From positions 2,108,001 through 2,172,000 of the forward strand of contig OY756149.1 of NCBI GenBank assembly GCA_963576785.1: 64,000 nt of DNA, written 5' to 3'. Shown here piece by piece: positions 50,513 to 62,400 of the stretch. Position 1 is the stretch's first letter. Every line of letters begins with the position of its first letter. Position numbers and translations under genes: made by a program. Under the pieces are notes generated by a model. It was given only the letters and a program-made list of their open reading frames with translations, did no database searches and was not told where the DNA came from. The stretch comes from Chlorophyllum brunneum (lineage: Eukaryota > Basidiomycota > Agaricomycetes > Agaricales > Agaricaceae).

Positions 50513-53500
50513 GCGCAAACCCGCGAGCCAATAAAACTAGAGTTTCTGTTTTATCACACAATAGACGATACGTGATTCCCCAAAAACGAAACTCTACGCG
50601 CGAACTTCTCCTCGACTCAACAATCCAAACAAGAAAAGGACGCAAACCAATTACAACCCTGGTAGACTCCGGATGCACCCACACGTGCATAGCACAACGA
50701 ACAGTAGAAAAAGAACAGATCCCGACTAAAGCCCTGGAAACCCCAATCAAAGTAATCAACGCCGATGGAACGGAGAATAGAAAGGGGGAAATAACAGACA
50801 AAGCACAATTGGTACTAAACAACGGCAACCACACGGAACAAATCGACGCTCTAGTAACACAATTAGAAAGCACGGACTTATACCTGGGACACGATTGGCT
50901 GGTTAAACATAACCCGGAAATCGATTGGAACAATCATGTCATACGATTCACGAGATGTCCAGAAGATTGCAAAATATCACATAGTGACATACAGTTCAAC
51001 GAAAGAATACGGACAGTCAAGGAACACATTGAAGAGAAAAAGGCGGACCCGACGGACGATGAAGATCTACCACCATACCTCCGGCAGTACACCCATTTAT
51101 TCAACAAAAAGAACTTCGATAATCTACCCGCACACACGGTATGGGATCACGAGATAAATCTATCAGAGGATGCACCGCCGGTACTACAGTCCAAAGTTTA
51201 CCCAATAACAATAACGGAAAAACAGGAACTACAAAAATTCCTCAACGAAAACCTCGCCTCAGGACGTATCAGACCATCACAATCCCCCTACGCCACCCCA
51301 TGCTTCTTCATACCAAAAAAAGACGGAACAAAACGCCTGGTACAAGATTACAAGAAGCTGAACGAACACACTATCAAAGATAAAACACCACTACCACTAA
51401 TAAGCGAAGTTCTAGACCGACTAAAGGACGCAAAAGTGTTTAATAAACTCGACATCATTTGGGGATACAACAACGTCCGAATCAGGAAAGGAGACGAATG
51501 GAAGGCAGCGTTCGTAACAAACAACGGATTATTTGAACCTACGGTCATGTTCTTCGGAATGAGCAATTCACCGGCAACCTTCCAAAGAATGATGAACACG
51601 ATATTCCGAGAACTATTACATGAAGGGACGCTTGTCAACTACATGGACGATTTCGTCATTCCAGGAACCACACAGGAGGAACTCGAGAAAAGAACAACAC
51701 GGTTCTTAGACATTGCAGCCAAACACCAGCTATACTTCAAACGATCAAAATGTATGTTCGACGCGAAAGAAATACCCATACTGGGCTTTGTGGTAGGACA
51801 GGGCAGCATTAAAATGGAGGAAGAGAAGGTGAAAGCAGTAAGGGAATGGCCAACACCCAAATCCGTGAAGGATGTCGAAAAATTCCTCGGCTTTGCAAAT
51901 TTCTACCGACGATTCATACAAGACTTCAGTAACATAGCAACACCACTACATGAACTCAAGAAGAAAGACGCACAATGGTCATGGTCAGAACGACAACAAC
52001 AAGCGTTCGAAGAAATCAAGAAGAAAATCACGAGCGAACCAGTACTAGCGATGCCCCGAGATAAAGGACAATATAGAGTGGAGGTAGACGCATCAGGGTA
52101 CGGAGTAGGAGCGGTATTATCACAAGACCAAGATAACCAGTGGCACCCAATCGCATTCCACTCGAGAACAATGACACCGGCAGAACGAAATTACCAGATC
52201 TATGACAAAGAACTATTGGCAATCCGAGAAGCGGTCAAAACTTGGAGACAATATCTACTCGACGCTGACAAACCATTCGAGATATGGACGGACCACAAGA
52301 ACTTGGAATACTTTAGGAAACCGCAACAACTCACAGGACGACAGGCGAGATGGCAACTGGAACTACAGGAATATCACTACACGTTAAAACACATACCCGG
52401 AAAAACAAACACAAAAGCAGATGTGCTATCAAGACTAACGAAAACGGACACAACCAGAGACAACACAGATATCACGCTATTACCCGACCACCTATTCGAC
52501 AACACTACCACCGAGATCAGACAAATGTGGGATATATCGGGAGAAGAAGACCTGAAACACCGACTGCGAAAGGAGCAGAGGAGAGAAACACAATGGTTAA
52601 GAGAAAAGGAGAAACGACCAGAGGAGATATGGGAAACTGATGGATTACCCATCTTCGAAGGAAGAATATACGTACCACCAAATACCGAATTACACCAAGA
52701 AATACTCCAACAACACCACGACAAAACGGACGTAGGACACCCGGGACAACACAGAATGATCGAACTCCTCAAAAGGACATATTGGTGGCCACAAATGCGT
52801 AACGATGTTAAACGATACATCAAGGGATGTGACACATGTCAGAGAAATAAAATACTCCGAACACGACCTACCACACACCTCCATCCGTTACCAATACCCA
52901 CCGGACCATGGGAAGAGATATCAATCGACATGATAGGACCACTGCCAGAATCAGAGGGATACGACGCGATACTTGTCATCGTTGATCGTTTCAGCAAAAT
53001 GATCAGACTACGAGCAGTTAACACCACCCTATCATCCGAGGAGCTAGGAGATATATATCGGGATGACATATGGAGACAACATGGGATACCACGCAGGATC
53101 ATCAGTGACAGAGGCCCACAGTTCGCATCAAAATTCATGGCGGAACTTTGCAAAGCAACCGGCACCCAACGAAACCTATCCACGGCATACCATCCACAAA
53201 CAGACGGTCAAACGGAGCGCATCAACCAAGAGGTTGAGGCCTACCTCAGAAATGTAGTCAATCACGCACAGAACAACTGGAAGAAATGGCTCAGCACGGC
53301 AGAATTCCAGTATAACGATAAAACACATAGCGCCACAGGACATTCACCGTTCCAGATAGTATACGGACGACACCCATGGAAGGGCGACATCTCAAATGAG
53401 ATCAAGGCTCCAGCAATCACGGAAAGAATACAAGAACTGCAGGACATACGCCAAGCAACGATCAAAATGCTCCAACAAAACCAGATACAGATGGAAAAGC

Positions 53501-53994
53501 GAAACAGCACAAAGCCAGAACACGAGTACCAAACAGGAGACCAAATTTGGCTGGAAGCAGATAATATTAGGACAACAAGACCAACGAAAAAATTAGATCA
53601 CAAGAGATATGGACCGTTCCGAGTAAAAGAAAAAATAGGCGAAACAAGCTACCGCCTGGAGCTACCTGAAACATGGGCAATACACGACGTATTCAACAGC
53701 AGACTACTTTCCCCCTATCACAACCCCGAGTATGACAGCCAGCGCACTCCGCCACCACCGATCCCCGAGATAGTTAACGATGAAGAACACTACGAAGTAG
53801 ACGAAGTCCGAGGACACCGCATGAAAGGGAAACGAAAACAGTACCTAATACACTGGAAAGGATATACGTCCGAAGAAGATACATGGGAAGACGAAACAAA
53901 CTTAGACAGCGCCAAGGAAGCAGTACAAGAATTCATAAGCAAGATTTCGAGGACGAAACCTATAAAAAGGGGAGGTAAAAAACAGCAATTATGA
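50467..53994 (+). CDS. pol: G2 Pol: protease, RT, RNase H, integrase, chromodomain
   Basis: In the -1 frame relative to gag; open from 50467, with the first conserved residues near 50,600. Protease LVDSGCTHTC; RT with KLDIIWGYN and YMDD (NYMDDFVIPG); RNase H VEVDASGYGVGAVLSQ; integrase finger HHDKTDVGHPGQH...CDTCQ; core D in SIDMIG, D in ISDRGPQF and E in GQTERI with 35 residues between the last two; and a C-terminal chromodomain YEVDEVRGHRMKGKRKQYL...HWKGYTSEEDTWEDE. Chromoviruses use this domain to target heterochromatin marks such as H3K9 methylation. That fits insertion into a decayed, probably methylated copia. No frame-breaking change is seen. Confidence 0.94.
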   Translation, partial: TRNRGERGFCRRLRVGANPRANKTRVSVLSHNRRYVIPQKRNSTRELLLDSTIQTRKGRKPITTLVDSGCTHTCIAQRTVEKEQIPTKALETPIKVINADGTENRKGEITDKAQLVLNNGNHTEQIDALVTQLESTDLYLGHDWLVKHNPEIDWNNHVIRFTRCPEDCKISHSDIQFNERIRTVKEHIEEKKADPTDDEDLPPYLRQYTHLFNKKNFDNLPAHTVWDHEINLSEDAPPVLQSKVYPITITEKQELQKFLNENLASGRIRPSQSPYATPCFFIPKKDGTKRLVQDYKKLNEHTIKDKTPLPLISEVLDRLKDAKVFNKLDIIWGYNNVRIRKGDEWKAAFVTNNGLFEPTVMFFGMSNSPATFQRMMNTIFRELLHEGTLVNYMDDFVIPGTTQEELEKRTTRFLDIAAKHQLYFKRSKCMFDAKEIPILGFVVGQGSIKMEEEKVKAVREWPTPKSVKDVEKFLGFANFYRRFIQDFSNIATPLHELKKKDAQWSWSERQQQAFEEIKKKITSEPVLAMPRDKGQYRVEVDASGYGVGAVLSQDQDNQWHPIAFHSRTMTPAERNYQIYDKELLAIREAVKTWRQYLLDADKPFEIWTDHKNLEYFRKPQQLTGRQARWQLELQEYHYTLKHIPGKTNTKADVLSRLTKTDTTRDNTDITLLPDHLFDNTTTEIRQMWDISGEEDLKHRLRKEQRRETQWLREKEKRPEEIWETDGLPIFEGRIYVPPNTELHQEILQQHHDKTDVGHPGQHRMIELLKRTYWWPQMRNDVKRYIKGCDTCQRNKILRTRPTTHLHPLPIPTGPWEEISIDMIGPLPESEGYDAILVIVDRFSKMIRLRAVNTTLSSEELGDIYRDDIWRQHGIPRRIISDRGPQFASKFMAELCKATGTQRNLSTAYHPQTDGQTERINQEVEAYLRNVVNHAQNNWKKWLSTAEFQYNDKTHSATGHSPFQIVYGRHPWKGDISNEIKAPAITERIQELQDIRQATIKMLQQNQIQMEKRNSTKPEHEYQTGDQIWLEADNIRTTRPTKKLDHKRYGPFRVKEKIGETSYRLELPETWAIHDVFNSRLLSPYHNPEYDSQRTPPPPIPEIVNDEEHYEVDEVRGHRMKGKRKQYLIHWKGYTSEEDTWEDETNLDSAKEAVQEFISKISRTKPIKRGGKKQQL

Positions 53995-54091
53995 ACAGCA
54001 AACCTCGCATCTCAAGTAACCACTACACTCATCGCATCACTCATGGTATTCACTTCACCCTTGACTTTGCCAACTATCTCTACAATACACC

Positions 54092-54928
54092 ATGCCCGCC
54101 GAACGCCAACTTACCCCGTACCCCTACCTCGCAGAATTTGAAGAACTCGTCCCAGAAAGGACCAACCAGGAAGAAATCGTAGAAGGAGAAACCCTAGTCG
54201 ACACCATAATACTACTGGGAGCAGCAGTAAAAGCAACCCAAGAAGGAGCCTCGAAAATTATGGACACCTTATCTGACGCCACTCCAAGACTCAATCAGTT
54301 CATCATCAACGAAGGAAGGAGAGACCAACTGGAGAGACACTTGTACGAGATTAACGACGACTTGCAACTCCTCGTTATCTCCAACATACGAGCTCGGATG
54401 CACAGTATCCTTGTAGCCCTAGCCGAACGACTCAATACGTACGAATCCAGAAGCACAGACAACCTCTCCCACCACATCGTTAATCGACTACTCGTTAGTA
54501 ACGACCCATTCCCCATCCAACACCACATCTGCCACACATGCGAACAAAAGACGCAAGAAAGAACCGCCGCCGACCAGCTACTCCACCCCGACATCGAAGA
54601 GGAAGTCGCTCACCTCCAAACCATACTCACCACGGTAGTACCCCCCATCACACCCATGACTTTCCACCCGCCGACAGGATATAACACTTTGAAATCAGAA
54701 GGAGAAAAGGACAACGATTATTGGAAAGAGATCGTGTACAAACTTTTAAGCAATCACACCAACGACAACACTACGTACAACAACCACACCCACTTCCTGT
54801 TTAAAGAAGGACCACCACACGCACCCCTCTGGATTGGTTTACGACGTGTTGACAAGACACCTCTCATTGGAGGAAACAAGAAGGACTTGGCCAGAGCTCT
54901 GGGAGCGGCCGTACCCATGAACGAGTAA
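54092..54928 (+). CDS. G2 additional ORF (ORF3), 278 aa, unknown function
   Basis: Intact frame starting 97 bases after the pol stop and ending about 110 bases before the 3' LTR, on the same strand as gag-pol. This is where an envelope gene would sit in a retrovirus, but there is no signal peptide, transmembrane segment or furin-type site. The protein is mostly helical and charged (TLVDTIILLGAAVKATQEGA; RRDQLERHLYEINDDLQLLV), has a HHICHTCEQ segment that might bind a metal, and ends in a compact region (APLWIGLRRVDKTPLIGGNK). I do not recognise it. The open frame in a young element suggests it is under selection or newly acquired. Confidence 0.7.
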   Translation: MPAERQLTPYPYLAEFEELVPERTNQEEIVEGETLVDTIILLGAAVKATQEGASKIMDTLSDATPRLNQFIINEGRRDQLERHLYEINDDLQLLVISNIRARMHSILVALAERLNTYESRSTDNLSHHIVNRLLVSNDPFPIQHHICHTCEQKTQERTAADQLLHPDIEEEVAHLQTILTTVVPPITPMTFHPPTGYNTLKSEGEKDNDYWKEIVYKLLSNHTNDNTTYNNHTHFLFKEGPPHAPLWIGLRRVDKTPLIGGNKKDLARALGAAVPMNE

Positions 54929-55040
54929 AAACACTCGTCGGGTTTTCTTAAAACTTTAACAAAATTCCATATGTTCTATCTTACAAAGGACCTTTACAGT
55001 AATACGTATCATGAGGACATGAAGCTTGAAAGGGAGGTAT

Positions 55041-55340
55041 TGTTACGAATCATAGACCGTTCATTCCCATCATGCGCCCATTACCTCGTGTACCCTCATA
55101 CTCGTTTCATCTCCTGTGTCACCCTAGAGGCTGTGCCCCCTACCTGACTCGTTCTACCCGTCTCCTATGACTCCGTTACTCGACTCCCTTATTATTAGCC
55201 TCTACCACTAGTATATAAAGTGTAGTAATACTTGATGTATTCCTTACACTTTACCAATCGTATCATCCCTTCTTCCCTTCTCTACTTCCTTTCCTTTATC
55301 CAAAGGCTTGCAACCTGAGTCAGAGACTAAGGTCGTAACA
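55041..55340 (+). repeat. G2 3' LTR (300 bp)
   Basis: Preceded by the purine tract GAAAGGGAGG (likely plus-strand primer) and followed by the CTATC target duplication. Confidence 0.93.
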
Positions 55341-55345
55341 CTATC

Positions 55346-57953
55346 TTGGCATAACTGTCCCACTGACATTAGTTGTTCAGAGGTTCCTTTTAGAAGGAAG
55401 ACTAGATATATTAATATCTGCGTTGGTTGAACACTATCAGTCTTCCCATTATAGACTCTATGCTTTAGCATAACTGCGCCAAGACCAACCGCATTAAGGT
55501 AGAGACCTTGTGCTCTTACAGTTTTAATGGGGATCAAAACTTCGAGTTCTTCGAAGTTGATAAAGTCTTCCACATAAGGGGTATAATGACATGATACCCC
55601 TGAGTCTAATAACCATACATCACTATATTCTTCTAGTGGAGTTATAATTTGATCATTGCTTAGCAATCGAGATCTTATTTGATCTGGTACTCTTAAATAC
55701 TGATCGGGCATATGTGTTAAGAAACAAGAAAATTGAGAAGCGTTAAAATACTTCTTATTCATCAATTCACTATTAACATATTTATGGGATCCTAAAGATC
55801 CTGATTGTATATCTATATGCCCAGCCTCTGATGACCCTTCCCCTTGTCCTTACCCTTCTTCTTGCAAAGTCAGCCAGTTGGCATGTTAGTGACAGGACTG
55901 TGTATCAGGGTTAGTAAGAGTATCTAAGATCAAATAGATCATATACCCAGCTCCTCCCTTCTTCTTGAAGTTACTTCCGTAGTCAGTCAACAAAAGTCCA
56001 AAAGACACCTCTCAGATTGAGATACTAAAGCAAAAGGTTCGGACTTTGAGGACTTCGGAAGTGGCCCAGAAGAGGGTTCTACAGCGTTTGCAGGGTTCCT
56101 AGGGTCACAGATGTTGTAGGTGACATCTTGAGCTAGTGCCATGAGGTCATCAACCTCCTTCTCACCTTTAAGCCACTTGAAGGCTTTATCTACCAACACT
56201 GTAAGTATGGCAGGTTGCCTATAAGTGGTCTTGACTTTCTGAGTAAGAGAATATTCCTTACTCTAAAAGTACTCCGTGGGTGGAGAGGCCTGAAGAAGAG
56301 GAGGAAACTCCTCATCATAAGTCCTGATGGCTAGTTCTACTATTTCCTCTGGAGGAGGAAGGTAGAATGGTCAAACCTCTCCAGGTTCAAGTGAATTGCC
56401 CTGGGCGACGGAGTCCATGCTTGGGATCTTTGCCACATGGTGCAATTCCAAATTGATTTTTGTCCCAAATTTGGGAGAAACCATTAAGGAATAGGGTGAA
56501 CTGATAGGTAAGAGGAAAGCAAAATGGATGCGAGTCACATTAATATTGGGGTTATGATGCTTAGAGGACCATTTACTCACCCTTGTGTGTCCCTCACAGG
56601 TACAACCTGGGGGGTGACCAAAAGAAACAGAAGGTGCACTAGGAGGTGTCACCGATTGTCCTTGTTGGGTACAGAGATGAGAGACCTGATGCATCCTCTG
56701 ATCATAGCGATCAAGGGCATGCTTCTTTGCCATTTGCATAGGCAAAGGACCAGTGATGTGGTCATACCAGGTGGTCACCTGTTGAATCTGCAGTGAGTTT
56801 TCAAGAAGAGCTGTAAAACATAAGTTTCATGCTTTGGCATGCACCTTCTTTTCAAGCTCAGTACAAGTATTCTCTTGTGCCTACTGGACCTTCTTGGAAT
56901 TAACCCAAGTAACAGGTTTTGGTCCCTCACTCACTAAAACACAAGTGGTTGGAGGAGCAGAAGCAGGAGTGGATCAAGGCACATTCATGTGCCTCATCAG
57001 GTCAAAGAGGGTCATCCCTGGACCAGTGAAACAACAGACCACCAGTTCTGTGGTAGCGGCAAAGCCTGCTATGTTGGCCTGAGGTTTACTCTTGCCCTTC
57101 TTGGGCTTCTTCTTCTTTTTCTGGACATTAATCCAGGTAGGAGTAGGTAAAGAAGGCTGAGGGGGCTACCTACTCAGATTGGCAGAGTGGCAAGGTCCTC
57201 TTGCAGGCTGGGCCCTGGTATTGCCTCCAGGATGGAAGTGGTTTTAAGGTGGTCCAGAGTGAGTCCTGGGGAAATTGCCCTGAGGGTGGTTCTGGTAGTT
57301 GGCAGTAGTAGTGTAGGATACTTGTTGGTTAGACATGTTGGGTCTGGATCCTTCACATCTTGACCACTCAGTATTTATAGCTTGTTGAACTACCTCCCAG
57401 ATTATATCTACAACATCATGATTATTTGCCAATGTTGTTTGTGCCACAGCATTCCAATCAGGTAGTAATACATTCAAAGCAATCATTGTGCCAAGAACTT
57501 CTGGCAACCTTACTTTAGCTGTTTCTAATTGAGAAGCCATTGTTCTTAATTCAGCTAGATCTATTGCTGGATCCTGATTCCCAGAGATGCACTTTTGCAG
57601 CATCCTTTGGAGGATTGAATATACTACAGTGGGAGAAGGTGTCCCAAAGCAAGTTTTCAAGTCACTCCAAAGGAATCCAGGAGGTCATGTCCATGGAGTA
57701 ATAGGGAATCAGGTAAAGTGCCATTTATAACAGCCAATGCCTGACCTCTCAGTTGTTCTCTTCTTCTATCCTCCTCCGTTAAGGTAGCAAGATTTTTAGG
57801 AGAGAGATCCTGATCTGTCACAATCCATCCTGACTGGTCAGAGCCAGTGACAGAAATGAGGGTCAAGGCATCCTGAAGCCTTCTAGACCAGAACACATAG
57901 TTCTTAGGCCCATTGAGCTTAAGCAAACCAGAAACGATATTATTAGTGGCTAT
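55346..57953 (-). pseudogene. Copia B Gag-protease remains
   Basis: Homologous to 40.9-43.5 kb of copia A. Pieces include the Gag start region (57926-57657, KLNGPKNYVFWSRRLQDALT), Gag middle (57660-57244), the Pro/Arg-rich part (56778-55987) and protease WLLDSGVSCHYTP (55765-55346). ATG is ATA at the expected start, and numerous stops and small gaps occur, many at former CpG sites. Confidence 0.85.
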
Positions 57954-58112
57954 AATATCTTCGTCGAGTGAATTTCTTTCTAGAAGAAAATCCTTATATT
58001 AGCAATGATCAAATGCAAGGATAACTCTATCAGGTAAAGCCCTATCATCCTATCTTGGTTAGAGGAGATAATAATGGTTTAACTATTGGTAAGGCTACTA
58101 GGGCCCATAACC

Positions 58113-58693
58113 TATTGAGAAAACAACCGTAATGAGTTGTTTGCTAGGGGCAGCAGTAAATACAGTGGGAGAGAACGTAGGGTCTACTCACCAAGATAAT
58201 AAGCTTTTATCTGATACCTGTAGAAAGATAATTTGGATAGACAGATATTATTGATAAAGTGATTGGTATCAGATGTAAATTGGTCAAAGTCAAGGAGATT
58301 GAGACTGGTGTTGTACTCAAGAAAATAACCAATGGTAAAGAGGTTGTTTGATTGAACAAGATACAGAACTAGGTCTGCTACATGGGGTTTATATACATGT
58401 TAGAGCATAGGCAAGTCATACTACATAAAATACTAGGAATGCATAGAATGTTCCTTATGACTTCCATTAACTGCAGCATAGTGCCTGCGAAGTACTGTGG
58501 AACATATTATACCAGTCATTAGAACTATGTAGAATAATCTATCAAGTACCAATTGACATTATGACTCTTATCATATGCAGAGCAACTCATAGGAAGTTAC
58601 TATGGATTGAAGTTACTGGAAAGTAATGGATCAGTCTATTATTATCATAATGACTTCATAGTCTATTTCTAAAATATGTCCGAAACTTCAACA
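58113..58693 (-). repeat. Copia B 5' LTR (581 bp)
   Basis: Begins TATTGAGA on plus where the intact form is TGTTGAGG, so even the terminal dinucleotide has mutated. It is followed directly by the GGTGG target duplication. Confidence 0.88.
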
Positions 58694-58749
58694 GGTGGAA
58701 TTCGGCCCATATATTGCCCTACCCAAGACATAGTGGTAGATGTATTTAC

Positions 58750-59321
58750 TGTTGAAGTTTCGGACATATTCTAGAAATAGATTATGAAGTCATTATTCTA
58801 ATAATAGACTGATCCATTACTTTCCAGTAACTTCATTCCGTAGTAACTTCCTATGAGTTGCTCTGCATATGATGAGAGTCATTAGTACTTGATAGATTAT
58901 TCTACATAGTACCAATGACTAGATACTATGTTCCGCAGTACTCCGCAGGCACTACGCCGCAGTTAAAGGGAGTCATAAGGAACAATCCATGCAATGCTAG
59001 TATTTTATGTAGTATGACTCGTCTATGTTACAATATGTATATAAACCCCATGTAGCAGACCTAAGTTCTGTATCTTGTTCAATCGAACAACTTCTTCATC
59101 ATTGCCTATCTCTTTGAGTACAACACCTCCATCGATCTAATCGACTTTGACCTCTACTTAACTGACGTTAACCGCTTCATCAATAATATCTGTCTATCCG
59201 AATTACCTTTCTACAGGTATCAGATAGAAGCTTATTATCTCGGTGAGTAGACCCTACGTTCTTTCCCACTGCGTTTACTGCTGCCCCCAGCAAACAACTC
59301 GTTACGGTCATTTCCTCAACA
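58750..59321 (+). repeat. Copia C 5' LTR (572 bp)
   Basis: TGTTGAAG...CCTCAACA, with a TATATAAA box at 59038-59045. Followed by the GGTTATGGGCCCCGG half-tRNA-type primer site (59322-59336). Confidence 0.92.
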
Positions 59322-59480
59322 GGTTATGGGCCCCGGTAGCCTTACCGATGGTTAAACCATTATCATCCCCTTTAACTGAGATAGGATGATAGGGCTTTAC
59401 CTGACAGAGTTATCCTTGTATTTGATCATTGCTGATACAAGAATTTTCTTCTAGAAAGAAATACACTCGACGAAGATATT

Positions 59481-62400
59481 ATGTCTACTAATAATATCGT
59501 CGCTGGTTTACCTAAGCTCAATGGGCCAAAGAACTATGCGTTCTGGTCTAGAAGGCTTCAGGATGCCCTAACCCTCATTTCTGTTACTGGTTCTGACCAG
59601 TCCGGATGGACTGTGACAGACCAGGATCTCTCTCCTGCGAATCCTACCGCCTTAACGGAGGAGGATAGAAGGAGAGAACAATTGAGAGGTCAGGCATTGG
59701 CTGTTATTAATGGCACCTTACCTGATTTCCTGTTACTCCATGGGCATGACGCTCCTGGATTCCTCTGGACTGATTTGAAAACCCGCTTTGGGACACCTTC
59801 TCCTGCTGCGGTGTATTCAATTCTCCAAAGAATGTTGCAAAAGCGCATTTCAGGGAATCAAGATCCAGCAATGGATCTAGCTGAATTGAGAACAATGGCT
59901 TCTCAATCAGAAACAGCTAAGGTAAAATTGCCAGAAGTTCTTGGTGCGATGATCGCTTTGAACGCATTACCACCGGATTGGAATGCAGTGGCCCAAACAA
60001 CATTGGCAAATAATCACGATGTTGTAGATATGACCTGGGAGGTAGTTCAGCAGGCTATAAATGTGGAGTGGTCAAGACATGAAGGGTCAAGACCTAACAT
60101 GTCTAACCCCCAAGTATCTTTTGCCGCCACTGCTAACTACCAAACTCGCCCTCAGGGAAATATCCCCAGGACTCGCCCTGGACCACCCTGGAACCACTTC
60201 CACCCTGGAGGCAATACCAGGGCCCAGCCTGCGAGAGGTCCTCGCCACCCTGCCAATCCGAGTGGGCAGCCCCCTCAGCCTTCTCCCCCTTCTCCTACAT
60301 GGATTAACGTCCAGAAGAAGAAGAAGAAGCCCAAGAAGCGCCAGAGTAAACCCCAGGCCCACATGGCGGGCTTCGCCGCTGCCACGGAACCAGCGGTCTG
60401 TCGTTTTACTGGTCCGGGGATGACCCCCTTCGACCTGATGAGACACATGGACGCACCTCGACCCGTTCCCGCTCCCACTCCTCTGACCACTCGTGTACTT
60501 GTGAGTGAGAGACCAAAACCGCTTACTTGGGTTAATCCCAAGAAGGTCCAGCAGGCACGAGAGAACGCTCGTGCTGAGCTCGAGAAAAAGGTGCGTGCTG
60601 AAGCACGAAACTTATGTTTCACCGCCTTACTCGAAAACTCACTGCGGATCCAACAGGTGACCACCTGGCACGACCGCGTCACTGGTCCTTCACCCATGCA
60701 AATGGTGAAGAAACGTGCCCTCAATCGTTACGATCGACGGATGCACGAGGTCTCTCACCCCTGCACCCAACAAGGACGATTGGTGACACCGCCCGGTGCA
60801 CCTTCGGTTCCTTCTGGTCACCCCCCAGGTTGTACCTGTGAGGGACACACGAGGGTAAGCAAATGGTTCACTAAAAATAGTAACCCCGATATTAACGCGA
60901 CCTGCGTCCGTTTTGCTTTTCTTTTACCGCATGGTTCGCCATACGCCTTATTGATTTCTCCCAAATTTGGGAATAAACTCAATTTGGTTATGCATCATGT
61001 GGTAAAGATCCCAAGCATGGACTCCGTCGCCCGGGGCAACTCACTTGAACCTGGAGAGGTTCGGCCGTACTACCTTCCTCCTCCGGAGGAAATAGTAGCT
61101 CCGGTCGTCAGGACCTACGAAGAGGAGTTCCCTCCTCTTCCTCGGGCCTCCCCTCCAACGGAGCAATTCCAGAGTAAGAGATTCTCTCTTACTCAGAAGA
61201 ACAAGACCGCTGATAGGCGTCCTGCCACACTTTCAGTGTTGGTAGACGAAGCCTTCAAACAGCTTGAGAGTGAGAAGGAGGTCGACGACCTCATGGCACC
61301 GGCTCAGGATGTTGCCTACGACATCCGTGACCCCAGGAACCCTGCAAACGTCACAGGACCCTCTTCTGGGCCTCTCCCAAAGTCTCCGAAGTCTGAACCC
61401 TTTGCTTTGGCACCTCAATCTGAGGTGTCACTTGGACTCTCGTCGACCGACTATGGGAGCAACTTCAAGAAGAAGGGAGGAGCTGGGTACGTGATCAATT
61501 CAATCTCAGATACTCTTACTAACCCTGATACACAGTCCTGTCACCAATATGCCGACCGGCCGTCTTCGCAAGAAGAAGGGCAAGGGCAAGGGGAAGGGAC
61601 ATCAGGGGCCGGGCATGTAAATATGCAATCGGGATCTTTAGGATCCCATAATAATGTATTTTCTTTGTGCGAATCGATGAATGAGAAGTGTTTTAACACT
61701 TCTCAATTTTCTTGTTTCTCCACGCGCATGCCCGATCAGTATTTAAGAGTACTGGATCAATTTAGATCTCGATCGCGAAGCAATGATCAAAGCATAACGC
61801 CACTAGAAGAATATAGTGACGTATGGTTATTAGACTCAGGGGCATCATGTCATTATACCCCTTATGCGGAAGACTTTATCAACTTCGAAGAACTCGAAGT
61901 TTCGATCCCAATTAAGACTGTAGGAGCACAAGGTCCCTATCTTAATGCAGTTGGTCTTGGCACAGTTATGCTTAAGCATAGAGTCTATAACGGGAAGACT
62001 GACAGCATTCAACCAACGCAGATATTAATATATCCAGTCTTCCTTCTAAAAGGAACCTCTGAACGACTAATGTCAGTGGGACAGTTATGCCAGGATGGCA
62101 AAACTGTTAGAACAGATGCCAATGAATTAGTAGTAGTTGATAGCGAAGGAAATGCTATTCTTCAAGCATATCCTTCAGCAAGTCGCAATACTACTTTACA
62201 TTTTGTTAACACAAAAATTGTACATTCGGAACAAGCAGCTATGACTGCGGATCCGATTGTTGGCTACAAAGTTGTACATGCGAGATTAGGACATCCCTCT
62301 AATTGTATCCTCAATCATTTTGAGAAAAATACGATTGGGTTTACTCCGGTGCGGATTCCCGAGCAAAAGCCAGTCTGTGATGGTTGTGCCAAGGGAAAGA

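Larger units (their letters stand above)
48848..55340 (+). mobile_element. Chromodomain Ty3/gypsy element G2, nested in copia B
   Basis: 6,493 bp, 300-bp LTRs (TGTTACG...CGTAACA), 5-bp target duplication CTATC (48843-48847 and 55341-55345). It is inserted in the coding region of copia B, opposite in orientation. The LTRs differ by about one base (GACTGTTC against GACCGTTC). Order: LTR, gag, pol with chromodomain, an extra ORF, LTR. All frames are open and CpGs are retained, unlike the surrounding copia B. It arrived after copia B had decayed or escaped that decay. Confidence 0.95.
44851..58693 (-). mobile_element. Ty1/copia LTR retrotransposon B (old, CpG-depleted, split)
   Basis: 581-bp LTRs (44851-45431 and 58113-58693) with a perfect 5-bp target duplication GGTGG (44846-44850, 58694-58698). 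Removing the nested chromovirus (48848-55340) and one CTATC copy leaves about 7,345 bp, matching copia A. It is homologous to A along its length, but CpG sites of A are mostly TpG or CpA here. The Gag start ATG has become ATA (57951-57953 on plus) and many stops and small indels occur. It cannot code for a working polyprotein. Confidence 0.9.

Noticed and set aside
54092..54928. G2 ORF3 as an envelope gene
   Set aside because: The position fits, but there is no signal peptide, transmembrane helix or cleavage site.
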